A DNA stretch of 49,145 nucleotides from Pseudomonas sp. GL-B-19 (GTDB taxonomy: Bacteria > Pseudomonadota > Gammaproteobacteria > Pseudomonadales > Pseudomonadaceae). Position 1 is the stretch's first letter. Each line of letters begins with the position of its first letter. Of this stretch, positions 10,988 to 18,293 are shown one piece after another. The notes beneath the pieces are model-generated. The model saw only the letters and a program-made list of their open reading frames with translations. It was not told where the DNA came from and made no database searches. The position numbers and the translations under genes are program-made. Location: NCBI RefSeq assembly GCF_019956415.1, contig NZ_JAHBDK010000040.1, forward strand, positions 1 through 49,145. The letters run 5' to 3'.

Positions 10988-12058
10988 ATGCTCTATTGGA
11001 TGTTGGTCTTCGTCCCCATTCCTATCCTCTTGAAGTTCATTGCGCCACAGCAGGACTTGCTGATCTTTCTGGCGGCATCTCTGGCCATCGTGCCACTGGC
11101 CGGATGGCTGGGCCGGGCGACCGAGCAACTGGCGGAGCGTTCTGGAGAAGGGGTCGGTGGACTGCTCAATGCCACGTTCGGCAACGCCACCGAACTGATC
11201 ATCGCCATTAGCGCATTGCGGGCCGGCTTGCACGATGTGGTGAAAGCCTCCCTGATCGGCTCCATTGTCGGCAATATCCTGCTGGTGCTGGGAGCCGCCA
11301 TGCTCGCCGGCGGGTTGCGACACAAGGAGCAGCAATTCAATGCCCTCGCAGCTCGTTCCCAAGCCACGTTACTGACCATGGCGACCATTGCACTTGTATT
11401 GGCTGCTGCCTACAACGCCGTGGTGGCGCCTCGTGCACCTGAAGGGCTGCAGAGGTTGAGCTTGTATATCGCCGTGGTCTTGTTGCTGGTTTATGGGCTG
11501 TTTCTGGTGTACTCGCTGATTACCCACAAGAACCTGTTTGCCGGGGACCCTCATGTTGCGAGCGATGGGCAGCAGTCCCCGCTCTGGTCAAAGAGCAAGG
11601 CGTTGCTGGTTTTGACCGTGGCGACGCTGTTGATTGCCTGGGTCAGCGAGATTCTAGTGGCGGCCATCGAGCCGAGTGCGCATCAACTTGGACTCAGCAA
11701 CCTCTTTGTCGGTGTTTTTATAGTCGCGATACTAGGAAACGCCGCTGAGCATTCTTCCGCGGTTTCGGCGGCCATGAAAAATCGCATGGACCTCTCGCTC
11801 TCGATTGCGATTGGTTCCAGCGTTCAGGTTGCCCTTTTCGTGGCCCCCGTTCTCGTGTTGGTCAGCTACGCCATCGGTTCGGCACCGATGGACCTGGCGT
11901 TCTCCGGCGGTTTGGTCCTCAGTGTGCTGCTGGCCGTTCTGATTACCGGTCAGGTGGCCGGCGACGGACGATCCGACTGGCTGAAGGGGGTGCAATTACT
12001 CGCCGTGTACTTGATCCTCGGCCTGGCCTATTTCTTTACACCTGATGTGTTGGCCTGA
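10988..12058 (+). CDS. cax: Calcium/proton antiporter (CaCA family, Cax type)
   Basis: This 356-residue protein is mostly hydrophobic, with about 11 transmembrane segments. It carries the two alpha-repeat motifs of the cation/Ca2+ exchanger superfamily: GLLNATFGNATELIIAISAL near 57-76 and GNAAEHSSAVSAAMKNRMD near 245-263, each with the conserved acidic residue. The length fits the Cax/ChaA family, which expels Ca2+ (sometimes Na+ or K+) across the inner membrane in exchange for protons. The gene lies just upstream of rcnR-rcnA but 67 bases separate it and the rcnR operator lies between, so it is probably a separate unit. Confidence 0.88.
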   Translation: MLYWMLVFVPIPILLKFIAPQQDLLIFLAASLAIVPLAGWLGRATEQLAERSGEGVGGLLNATFGNATELIIAISALRAGLHDVVKASLIGSIVGNILLVLGAAMLAGGLRHKEQQFNALAARSQATLLTMATIALVLAAAYNAVVAPRAPEGLQRLSLYIAVVLLLVYGLFLVYSLITHKNLFAGDPHVASDGQQSPLWSKSKALLVLTVATLLIAWVSEILVAAIEPSAHQLGLSNLFVGVFIVAILGNAAEHSSAVSAAMKNRMDLSLSIAIGSSVQVALFVAPVLVLVSYAIGSAPMDLAFSGGLVLSVLLAVLITGQVAGDGRSDWLKGVQLLAVYLILGLAYFFTPDVLA

Positions 12059-12106
12059 ACGCCTGGGGATTGCGAATCTCTCAATTGCAGGTGATCATGC
12101 GCCAAA

Positions 12107-12122
12107 TAGGTAGGGGGGGTAT
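12107..12122 (+). promoter_or_regulatory. Candidate RcnR operator overlapping the rcnR leader
   Basis: TAGGTAGGGGGGGTAT contains a run of seven G flanked by TA on the left and TAT on the right, directly before the rcnR start. RcnR and related repressors are known to bind G-tracts flanked by short TA-rich inverted repeats (TACT-G6-N-AGTA in E. coli). Because the G-tract also supplies the ribosome-binding region, bound repressor would mask both. Confidence 0.55.
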
Positions 12123-12125
12123 GGT

Positions 12126-12401
12126 ATGGCGCACATTCACGGGCAAAAAGACGATCTATTGAAACGAGTAAAACGCATCGCCGGACAGGTTCAGGCGATA
12201 GAGCGAGCGCTGGAGTCCGAGGCCGACTGCGCCAAGACTTTGCATCTCGTCGCGGCGACTCGCGGGGCCATGAACGGTTTGATGGATGAAATCATCGAAG
12301 CTCACGCCCATGCACATGTCGCCAATCCTGAACTGAGCGATGAGGAGCGGGCCAAAGGCGTCGAAGAACTGCTCGAAGCCATCCGCCGTTACTCCAAATA
12401 G
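12126..12401 (+). CDS. rcnR: Nickel/cobalt-responsive repressor RcnR
   Basis: This 91-residue all-helical protein is of the CsoR/RcnR/FrmR family. The ligand set matches RcnR rather than the copper or formaldehyde sensors: His3, Cys35, His60 and His64 are all present, with extra histidines at 5, 40 and 62. Conserved family sections are KRIAGQVQAIERAL and ATRGAMNGLMDEIIEAH. By family knowledge the apo-repressor binds G-tract DNA and releases it on Ni2+ or Co2+ binding. It lies 8 bases upstream of rcnA, so the two are one operon under autorepression. The start used is the second of two nearby ATGs, which places His at position 3. Confidence 0.88.
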   Translation: MAHIHGQKDDLLKRVKRIAGQVQAIERALESEADCAKTLHLVAATRGAMNGLMDEIIEAHAHAHVANPELSDEERAKGVEELLEAIRRYSK

Positions 12402-12409
12402 GCCCGGTA

Positions 12410-13546
12410 ATGCCAAATTTCGCAGAACTGCTTCAACAGGGTGGCGCCCACGCGTGGCTCTATTTCCCCAGCGCGATACTGCTGGGGGCCTTGCACGGGC
12501 TTGAACCCGGGCATTCAAAAACCATGATGGCGGCGTTCATCGTGGCCATTCGTGGCTCGGTCAAACAGGCGGTGTTGTTGGGTCTGGCCGCAACGCTGTC
12601 GCATACGGCGGTGGTCTGGCTGGTCGCTATCGGTGGCATGTATTTGGGCAAGGGGCTGGATGCTCAAACCACCGAGCCGTATTTCCAACTCGCATCCGCT
12701 GCACTGATTATTTTGATAGCGCTCTGGATGCTGTGGCGCACCTGGCGTGGCGAACAGATGTTCAAGTTCGAGCAGGGTGAAGATCACCACCACGGCGAAC
12801 ATGACCACGGTCACCACGATGAAACCCAGCGTATCGATACCGGTCATGGCCGTGTCGAGCTTTCGATTTTCGAAGCCGGCATGCCGCCGCACTGGCGTCT
12901 GAAAGCGTTGAGCGGGCATGCCTGGGGCGCTGCGGATGTCCGGGTGCTGACGACGCGTCCGGACGGCAGCACCCAAGCGTTCTCATTTATTGAGCATGAC
13001 GGTTTTCTGCAATCGACGGCGGACATTCCCGAACCCCATGAATTCAGCGTTCGCTTGAGCCTTGGACACGCCGGGCACTCTCACGACTACGACCTGGAAT
13101 ACCTGGAGCATGATCACGGGCATTCGCACGCGGAACTGGAAGGCCTGGAATTGTCGGTTGATGGTTATCAGGATGCGCATGAACGTGCCCATGCCAATGA
13201 CATTCGCAAGCGCTTTACCAATCGTGAAGTGACCACCGGCCAGATCATCGTGTTCGGTTTGACGGGAGGGTTGATTCCTTGCCCGGCGGCCATCACCGTT
13301 TTGCTGCTCTGCCTTCAGGTCAAGGAAGTCGCCTTGGGTGGCGCACTCGTCTTGTGCTTCAGTATTGGTTTAGCAATTACGCTGGTATCGGTCGGCGCGG
13401 CGGCAGCCATTGGCGCCCGTCAAGCCACCAATCGCTGGCCATGGTTGGGTGCGGTTGCGCGTCGGGCACCTTATTTGTCCGGGGCGTTGATTATCGGCGT
13501 GGGCTTGTATGTCGGCATTCATGGCTGGATCGGGTTGAACGCTTAA
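12410..13546 (+). CDS. rcnA: Nickel/cobalt efflux protein RcnA with large His-rich insert
   Basis: The 378-residue membrane protein has the N-terminal motif GALHGLEPGHSKTMMAAFI and the C-terminal half GLTGGLIPCPAAITVLLLC typical of NicO/RcnA exporters, with about six transmembrane helices in two groups of three. Between them lies an unusually long soluble section (about residues 120-265) containing EDHHHGEHDHGHHDE near its start and HAGHSHDYDLEYLEHDHGHSH near its end (split: HAGHSHDYD, LEYLEHDHGHSH). Between these the sequence looks beta-rich (WRLKALSGHAWGAADVRVLT). E. coli RcnA is about 100 residues shorter, mainly for lack of this insert. RcnA exports Ni2+ and Co2+ from the cytoplasm. A strong terminator follows at 13584. 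Confidence 0.88.
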   Translation: MPNFAELLQQGGAHAWLYFPSAILLGALHGLEPGHSKTMMAAFIVAIRGSVKQAVLLGLAATLSHTAVVWLVAIGGMYLGKGLDAQTTEPYFQLASAALIILIALWMLWRTWRGEQMFKFEQGEDHHHGEHDHGHHDETQRIDTGHGRVELSIFEAGMPPHWRLKALSGHAWGAADVRVLTTRPDGSTQAFSFIEHDGFLQSTADIPEPHEFSVRLSLGHAGHSHDYDLEYLEHDHGHSHAELEGLELSVDGYQDAHERAHANDIRKRFTNREVTTGQIIVFGLTGGLIPCPAAITVLLLCLQVKEVALGGALVLCFSIGLAITLVSVGAAAAIGARQATNRWPWLGAVARRAPYLSGALIIGVGLYVGIHGWIGLNA

Positions 13547-13583
13547 CACGCATTGCATGGGCGCGGATCTGTTTCGTGCACGA

Positions 13584-13612
13584 AAAAGCCCGGCTGATCA
13601 GGCCGGGCTTTT
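13584..13612. terminator. Rho-independent terminator after rcnA, bidirectional
   Basis: AAAAGCCCGGC and GCCGGGCTTTT form an 11-bp stem around TGATCAG. A and T runs on both sides let it work for rcnA on the plus strand and for the chorismate mutase gene on the minus strand. The sequence continues as CATTGAGTGCCGCGCTAATG, closely matching the 3' flanks of the two repeat-protein genes. Confidence 0.85.
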
Positions 13613-13677
13613 CATTGAGTGCCGCGCTAATGCCATGCATTTGATGCCGACGATGGATGCATCAGCTAGGGGTAAGG

Positions 13678-14250
13678 TCATTGAGCGGTGACACACAGCT
13701 CCCCGGTGGCGCGGATCAGGGCCTGACCGTGCAGTTGATCCTTGATCAGGCTCGCTCGCTCGGTCCCCAGCCAGTTTGGGCAGTTGGGGTCATTGCGATA
13801 GGGCACGAAGTCGGCGTATTGCTGCAGCAGGCGGTGTTGCAGCTCATCCAGTTGTGGCCTGATTTGATTGATCAGGTCCGGCCGTGGAGTGTCTGGCGCC
13901 TTGTCCGCCGCGCGCCATTGAGCGAGCAGGCCGTATTGCACCAGCTTGTTGGCTTCGATTTGTGCGGCGATCAGCTCGGCAACTTCGTCCGGATTCAGTT
14001 TCTGGCCCTCGGCTTTCTTCCTGGCGTTGTCGATAAGCTGCGTTTCCCGGGGCGTATCCTGGATCGGTTTGCCACTGTCCCATTTGGTCAACGCCACCAG
14101 ATCAGCAATGTTCAAGCGCTCGTTGATCGTCACCAGCAGCGGTAACAAACTGTCGGGCGCAGGGGAGGGTGTACCGGCCTGGACGCCGCCAGCGAACAAA
14201 CCGAACAGGGCGCAGCTCAGCAGGTGCGGCAAGCGTAGGGAGTGGAGCAT
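13678..14250 (-). CDS. Exported chorismate mutase (gamma-AroQ type)
   Basis: Start ATG 14250 is chosen, with GAGG about 9 bases upstream; the longer reading would need TTG at 14256. The 190-residue product begins with a signal peptide (SCALFGLFAGGVQA) and continues as an all-helical AroQ domain: LLPLLVTINERLNIADLVALTKW (split: LLPLLVTINERLN, IADLVALTKW), SGKPIQDTPRE, and LIAAQIEANKLVQYGLLAQW. Two cysteines (near NDPNCPNW and ELCVTAQ) could form a disulphide as in periplasmic gamma-class enzymes. It converts chorismate to prephenate, but in the periplasm, where the reason for this activity is not well explained. No partner dehydratase is adjacent. Confidence 0.85.
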   Translation of the reverse strand: MLHSLRLPHLLSCALFGLFAGGVQAGTPSPAPDSLLPLLVTINERLNIADLVALTKWDSGKPIQDTPRETQLIDNARKKAEGQKLNPDEVAELIAAQIEANKLVQYGLLAQWRAADKAPDTPRPDLINQIRPQLDELQHRLLQQYADFVPYRNDPNCPNWLGTERASLIKDQLHGQALIRATGELCVTAQ

Positions 14251-14346
14251 GGGCAAACCTCATTGAGCGCAAAGTTCACAATCAGGTCTTATGTACCACA
14301 GGTGCGGCAGAGGCTTTAAGTGGGGACTGGTTTATTTTGTGCGTGA

Positions 14347-14375
14347 AAAAGCCCGGCTTGTTTGGCCGGGCTTTT
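14347..14375 (-). terminator. Terminator of repeat-protein gene A
   Basis: AAAAGCCCGGC/GCCGGGCTTTT stem with loop TTGTTTG, 28 bases beyond the stop of the gene at 14404. It has T-runs on both strands. Confidence 0.8.
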
Positions 14376-14403
14376 CGTTGAGTGCTGCGGTAGAACCCTT
14401 CAT

Positions 14404-14727
14404 TTATACCGCGCGGCTTTCGATCAGACGGTCGGAGCCACCTTCGGCAACGCGGTTCTGCATCAGGCGGTCGGAGCCATCAGCGGCTACACGGTTTTCG
14501 ATCAGACGGTCGGAGCCATCAGCGGCCACACGATTCTCGATCAGACGGTCAGAGCCATCAGCGGCCACACGATTCTCGATCAAACGATCCGAACCCCCTT
14601 CAGCCACACGGCTTTCAATCAGACGATCCGAGCCGCCTTCAGCGACTACAGGTTGAGCAGAAGTAGCGGCAAAAGCGTTAACTGCGAAAACTGAGAAAGC
14701 GATAGCGAGAAGAGTTTGGCGTTTCAT
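14404..14727 (-). CDS. Secreted tandem-repeat protein A
   Basis: The 107-residue product has a signal peptide with cleavage after NAFA (residue 20). After the short ATSAQPV it consists of six 13-residue repeats of the form VA-E/A-G/D-GSDRLIENR, ending AV. GSDRL is invariant in every repeat. The repeat carries charges of both signs and has no hydrophobic core, so an extended or weakly helical exported peptide is likely. Proteins of this look in fluorescent pseudomonads are, as I recall, labelled 'phage infection protein' in some genomes, but I cannot verify that or any function. A nearly identical paralogue lies at 16306-16629. The gene appears monocistronic, with its own terminator. Confidence 0.8.
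   Translation of the reverse strand: MKRQTLLAIAFSVFAVNAFAATSAQPVVAEGGSDRLIESRVAEGGSDRLIENRVAADGSDRLIENRVAADGSDRLIENRVAADGSDRLMQNRVAEGGSDRLIESRAV
14413..14646 (-). repeat. Six 39-bp coding tandem repeats (copy A)
   Basis: Six contiguous 39-base units, each encoding a 13-residue GSDRL repeat, without spacers. The core GATCAGACGGTC recurs with small changes. The lack of spacers and the coding frame exclude a CRISPR array. Confidence 0.85.
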
Positions 14728-14920
14728 GGTGGTGTGCTCCGGGGTGCTTATTGGTTGGTATGGAGCTGATGTTACGCCGGGGATTTTTTAAGAGAACTTC
14801 ATTGAGTTGATGGTGACTATCGATGTCGGCAATGGATCATTGCGCGCGGTGACTTCACCGCGCGGCACTTGAGTTCCGGGTGTCTAAACGGCGGGAATCC
14901 CGCAAATGCGCCGTACTAAA

Positions 14921-15349
14921 TCAGCCTTTACTGGCCGCCAGATAAGCGCCAAGGCGTTGTCCCATATGCTCGCCCAAGGCTTGCAAACCGCTCAAGGGAC
15001 GGACCATCACTTCAAACTCAACGATTTTCCCCTGTTCATTGAAGCGGATCATGTCGATGCCCTTTAACTGTTTGCCGCCCACGTTGGCGCTGAATTCCAG
15101 GACGACGTTCAACCCGTCTGCCGTCGCCAGTTCGCGGTGGTAGGCAAAGTCCTCAAACACGTTGACCACGGTGTTGAGAATCATCGAAACGACGGCCGCG
15201 CCCGGATAAGGCGTGTGAGCCATCGGCGAGCGGAACACCGCTTGCGGGTCCAGCAAGTCTGGCAAGGCGCTCAAGTCATCCGTGCGGATCATCTCGTGCC
15301 ATTGCTTCAAGGAGGCCGTCGCGTTGGGATGCAGGTTCAGTTCAGACAT
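14921..15349 (-). CDS. NTF2-like / SnoaL-type protein
   Basis: This 142-residue protein fits the nuclear transport factor 2-like fold: N-terminal helix with LKQWHEMIRTDDLSALPDLL, then VFRSPMAHTPYPG, and strands VVLEFSANVGGKQLKGIDMIRF and KIVEFEVMVRPL (first split as VVLEFSANVGG, KQLKGIDMIRF). Members are small isomerases, cyclases or unassigned binding proteins; the substrate cannot be read from sequence. It lies 3 bases downstream of the SGNH hydrolase gene on the same strand, so the two are one operon. Both sit between the duplicated repeat-protein blocks. Confidence 0.75.
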   Translation of the reverse strand: MSELNLHPNATASLKQWHEMIRTDDLSALPDLLDPQAVFRSPMAHTPYPGAAVVSMILNTVVNVFEDFAYHRELATADGLNVVLEFSANVGGKQLKGIDMIRFNEQGKIVEFEVMVRPLSGLQALGEHMGQRLGAYLAASKG

Positions 15350-15352
15350 TTT

Positions 15353-16111
15353 CTACTCCTGTATTTTTATTGTGGGTTCTGCAATGTCGAAAGGCGTGGT
15401 GTTGCGAAAGCGTTGGTCAATGACCGCCGCCGCATCGTCCGCCCACTGACTGTATATCGCAGGACCAGGATGGAAGCCATCCCGTGCCATCGAACCCGTC
15501 ACGGGGGCCAACCGGGTCGTCAGCATCGTGCAGTGATCGATGCGCGCCACCAACTCGGCAAGACGCGTGTTGAAACCACTGGCCCTGCACCCCAGGTACC
15601 AACGCAGCGGTTGCGGCAGCGCTGGAAACAGGTGCATGGGCGGAAGAGGGGACACCACGATCTGCCTCACCGCGTACTTGCTGCGCAGCAGGTCCATCAA
15701 CTGATCTTGTCGAGCGACCCACTCGTCAGCCGCCAATGTACTGGTGACATCGTTGACGCCGATAGACACCAGTGCCACATCGAAGGATTCTGGAGCGCTG
15801 CTGTCGAGCAGCTCCAGCAGCGCTTGCGAATCAAGCCCGGACCTGGCCCAGAGTTTCCAGGACACCTGGTAATCACTGGCCAACTGGCTGACCAGTTGGC
15901 CGCTGAGTGCTTCGTCCTGAGTCGATGCTCCAACGCCAGCGGCGGCGCTGTCTCCCACAATCAACAACCGCAGGGCTACGCCGCTGCCGGCCATGCCTTG
16001 GCGCTCGCCCTCGGCCTCCGGCAGTCTGGGCGTTACCCATCGGGTGTAAACGCCCTGCATGAGTAACAAGGGACCGAGCAGAATTCTGGCGAGCGCTTCA
16101 GTGTGGTTCAT
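15353..16111 (-). CDS. SGNH/GDSL-family hydrolase
   Basis: The 252-residue product has the SGNH esterase signatures: block I LLIVGDSAAAGVGA with the nucleophile Ser near 52, the Gly-containing section WARSGLDSQ, block III SIGVNDVT, and the terminal DGFHPG that supplies Asp and His of the triad. The N-terminus (LARILLGPLLLMQGVYTRW) is hydrophobic and may be a membrane anchor rather than a cleaved signal. Family members remove acyl groups from lipids or polysaccharides. Its partner gene is the NTF2-like protein immediately downstream. Confidence 0.82.
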   Translation of the reverse strand: MNHTEALARILLGPLLLMQGVYTRWVTPRLPEAEGERQGMAGSGVALRLLIVGDSAAAGVGASTQDEALSGQLVSQLASDYQVSWKLWARSGLDSQALLELLDSSAPESFDVALVSIGVNDVTSTLAADEWVARQDQLMDLLRSKYAVRQIVVSPLPPMHLFPALPQPLRWYLGCRASGFNTRLAELVARIDHCTMLTTRLAPVTGSMARDGFHPGPAIYSQWADDAAAVIDQRFRNTTPFDIAEPTIKIQE

Positions 16112-16248
16112 GCAGGGGTGCCGTGTTGAGGGCCATGGTTATCTGGATAGTTCGTCGTCGAAAATGCTTTCGATGGGCCGTGTGCTAACCGTTGTCAGCG
16201 ATATTTGTATAACGCCAGCGCGGCAAGTGCATCAAAAATAGCTCAAGA

Positions 16249-16277
16249 AAAAGCCCGGCTGATCAGGCCGGGCTTTT
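16249..16277 (-). terminator. Terminator of repeat-protein gene B
   Basis: AAAAGCCCGGC/GCCGGGCTTTT stem with loop TGATCAG, 28 bases past the stop of the gene. The stem and loop are the same as in the terminator after rcnA at 13584. Confidence 0.8.
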
Positions 16278-16305
16278 CATTGAGTACTGCGCTAAAGCCC
16301 TGCAT

Positions 16306-16629
16306 TTATGCGGCGCGGCTTTCAATCAGACGGTCGGAGCCACCTTCGGCAACGCGGTTCTGCATCAGGCGATCGGAACCATCAGCGGCAACGCGGTTTT
16401 CGATCAGACGGTCAGAACCATCAGCGGCCACACGGTTTTCGATCAGTCGGTCAGAACCATCAGCGGCTACACGATTTTCAATCAAACGATCCGAACCACC
16501 TTCAGCCACACGGCTTTCAATCAGACGATCCGAGCCGCCTTCAGCGACCACGGGTTGAGCAGAAGTAGCGGCAAAAGCGTTAACTGCGAAAACCGAGAAA
16601 GCGATGCTGAGAAGGGTTTGGCGTTTCAT
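16306..16629 (-). CDS. Secreted tandem-repeat protein B
   Basis: The 107-residue paralogue of the protein at 14404-14727 differs from it by only about two residues (Ser for Ala in the signal core LLSIAFSVF, and final Ala for Val). Both have six GSDRL repeats in the same order of variants. Near-identity at protein level with scattered silent changes in DNA suggests either recent duplication or gene conversion with selection on the protein. Function unknown. Confidence 0.8.
   Translation of the reverse strand: MKRQTLLSIAFSVFAVNAFAATSAQPVVAEGGSDRLIESRVAEGGSDRLIENRVAADGSDRLIENRVAADGSDRLIENRVAADGSDRLMQNRVAEGGSDRLIESRAA
16315..16548 (-). repeat. Six 39-bp coding tandem repeats (copy B)
   Basis: Same organisation as the repeats at 14413-14646: six spacer-less 39-base units encoding 13-residue GSDRL repeats. 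Confidence 0.85.
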
Positions 16630-16785
16630 GATGGTGTGCTCCGGGGTGTTATGGGTTGGTATGGAGCGGATGTTACGCCGAGGATTTTTTATGAGAACTT
16701 CATTGAGTTGATGGTGACTATCGATGCCGGCAATGGATGCATGCGGCCCCCGTTTTTCATGCGTTCCACCGCAGCCAGTTCACAT

Positions 16786-17478
16786 TCACGCTTCACTGAT
16801 CTTGCTGACACTGGTGATCTGGCCATTCCAGATCATCTCGTAATGAGCCGTCTGAACAATCGATGCAACCGGTCGCGGCGTCATCAGCGCCCAGCAATAA
16901 CTACCTTGCATACGCACCGAGCGGTAACGAATACCGGGACATCCCGCTTCTTTGATCGATCTGCCCAATTGACGGGAATGCGTGTAATCGTCCGGCGCAT
17001 AGACAGGATCCGTCAGCGCAATGGACGTAGCATCTTTCATCGCCACGTCCACAAAGGAACAGGACAGCCCACGAAAAACGAAGCGCTCATAGTTCAGGTT
17101 ACGAACATTCGACCAATACAGACTCTGGTGATGCCGCACTTCAGCCAGTGCCGTTTCCATGGAGTCCGCCAGATACAACACCCCAAAGCTGCCATCGCTG
17201 AACCGCGAACCTGAAGGGTTGACGTGAGTAAAAGGCGCTATCGCGTAAGAGCAGCCAGGAATACCGAACGGGATCTGATCTCGCGCAATCAACTCGAGAC
17301 GACCCACTTCGTTATGCAGTCGGGGATTTGTCAGCGCCTGTATTTGATACAGCACCTCAAACTCGTCCGCGTCTGCCACGTCATCAAACAGCGCAATCGG
17401 TGGAAACTTCGAATTGACCAATCGGTAGGCCTGTAACTGCTCGCCGGCAAGCGCTGCCAGTTCGCTCACCCTCACCAT
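16786..17478 (-). CDS. RES-domain toxin (NAD+-degrading type)
   Basis: The 230-residue protein carries the RES domain: AYRLVNSKF near 17-25, then GSRFSDGSFGVLYLADSMET (Arg, Ser, Gly and aromatic residues of the family), ALAEV with the conserved Glu, and GIRYRSVRMQG with the late Ser. RES toxins paired with Xre/DUF2384 antitoxins are known to phosphorolyse NAD+ and arrest growth. The gene overlaps the upstream antitoxin gene by 7 bases, so translation is coupled. The key Arg and Glu positions appear intact, so the toxin is probably functional. Confidence 0.88.
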   Translation of the reverse strand: MVRVSELAALAGEQLQAYRLVNSKFPPIALFDDVADADEFEVLYQIQALTNPRLHNEVGRLELIARDQIPFGIPGCSYAIAPFTHVNPSGSRFSDGSFGVLYLADSMETALAEVRHHQSLYWSNVRNLNYERFVFRGLSCSFVDVAMKDATSIALTDPVYAPDDYTHSRQLGRSIKEAGCPGIRYRSVRMQGSYCWALMTPRPVASIVQTAHYEMIWNGQITSVSKISEA

Positions 17479-17876
17479 TGCGCGCCCCGCAGTACATCAA
17501 TGCGCCGAAAGGTTTCATACAGAGAAATCATATCGCCCTGGGACATGATCTCGAGGGGGGAGCGCCCATTGAAAAACTCGTTGTCGTTGGCCATCGACGG
17601 AAAACCGTAGACGTTTTCCGGATTATCGAAAACCAGGCGCAGCGTTGCGTGGATGTTGAGCACAAAACTGATGCGCTGCATCTGATCCGCGTCCAGCGCC
17701 ACCGCCCATTCGGGATCGCGCTGCCGGGCGCGGGTGTAGGTGCTGCGGGAAATGCGCAGGATGCGACAGGCCTGATCGCTGGACGCGGACCATTTTTCGA
17801 GAATGCCTACTGCTGCACGCAAGCCCGTGACGCATTGGGTCTTGGTGAGTGCTTGTTCCTGAAAGGGGGCTGCCAT
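17472..17876 (-). CDS. Xre/MbcA/ParS-type antitoxin of the RES toxin
   Basis: The 134-residue protein has an N-terminal helix-turn-helix part (GILEKWSASSDQACRILRIS, then RSTYTRARQRD) and the C-terminal DUF2384 toxin-binding part: LRLVFDNPENVYGFPSMAND, NEFFNGRSPLEIMSQGD and the terminal helix MISLYETFRRIDVLRGAQW. It neutralises the RES toxin encoded immediately downstream and normally represses the operon. The long inverted repeat at 17890-17936 just upstream of its start is a fitting autoregulatory operator. The ribosome-binding site (AGAAG) is weak and close. Confidence 0.88.
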   Translation of the reverse strand: MAAPFQEQALTKTQCVTGLRAAVGILEKWSASSDQACRILRISRSTYTRARQRDPEWAVALDADQMQRISFVLNIHATLRLVFDNPENVYGFPSMANDNEFFNGRSPLEIMSQGDMISLYETFRRIDVLRGAQW

Positions 17877-18293
17877 CTTCTAGATCTCAATTGATCCGTA
17901 GACTCAAAAATACATAGATTGGGTCTACAGATCAATAGTGCATCGAGTAGCCATTCGGTTTCCTCGAGACTGGGTTCCCCTACGGACAGGCTAAGCAACA
18001 CCTGCGCAACAATCGTCACTTGGTGGTGACTCATGAGTTCGTCAAACAGTCCCACCAACAACAGCAGTCGATAATGCCCCGAAGGACGTGGCGCCTGGCA
18101 ACCGAGCACCGCTCTCGCTTTCAAACAGGGCTGGCAATGCCCATGGTCCTGGTTGTCGGTGCGGCCATCGCCTGCTTTGTGAAGGGTTGGGACATTGATC
18201 CAACTGAGCAGCGCTTGATGGGGGATCCGGACTCGTTACTCGGGTGGGCATTAATCGTAAGCGCCAAAAACAACTCCAACATGGCCACACAAC
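17877..18293. other. Control region of the toxin-antitoxin operon; otherwise unassigned
   Basis: Apart from the operator at 17890-17936 I see no assured feature. A minus-strand open frame overlaps it (17807-18124) and contains a plausible amphipathic part (LFDELMSHHQVTIVAQVLLS), but it reads through the operator and into the antitoxin gene. It may be a remnant of an older gene or chance. Confidence 0.4.
17890..17936. promoter_or_regulatory. Palindromic operator of the RES-Xre operon
   Basis: Left arm ATTGATC-CG-TAGAC (17890-17903) pairs with right arm GTCTA-CA-GATCAAT (17923-17936): 12 of 14 positions are complementary across a 19-base centre. It starts 13 bases upstream of the antitoxin ATG, the expected place for autorepression by the Xre protein. 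Confidence 0.75.

Larger units (their letters stand above)
14347..14837. repeat. Segmental duplication, copy A (terminator, repeat gene, promoter flank)
   Basis: This block of about 490 bases matches 16249-16738 in the same orientation. The match covers the terminator, the whole repeat-protein gene and about 110 bases upstream of its start (for example ACTTCATTGAGTTGATGGTG, identical in both). Differences are scattered substitutions, mostly silent in the gene. Confidence 0.85.
16249..16738. repeat. Segmental duplication, copy B
   Basis: Matches 14347-14837 (see copy A) in the same orientation about 1.9 kb away, including gene, terminator and upstream region. The two-gene SGNH/NTF2 operon is enclosed between the copies, so recombination between them could delete it. 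Confidence 0.85.

Noticed and set aside
14413..14646. Regular 39-bp repeats suggested a CRISPR array
   Set aside because: The units are contiguous without spacers and encode a repeated peptide after a signal sequence; no cas genes.
15137..16066. 309-codon plus-strand frame
   Set aside because: Opposite to the NTF2-like and SGNH genes, which have clear family motifs.
17807..18124. Minus-strand 105-codon frame with an amphipathic helix-like segment
   Set aside because: It overlaps the antitoxin gene and runs through the palindromic operator; no family recognised. Possibly a remnant.
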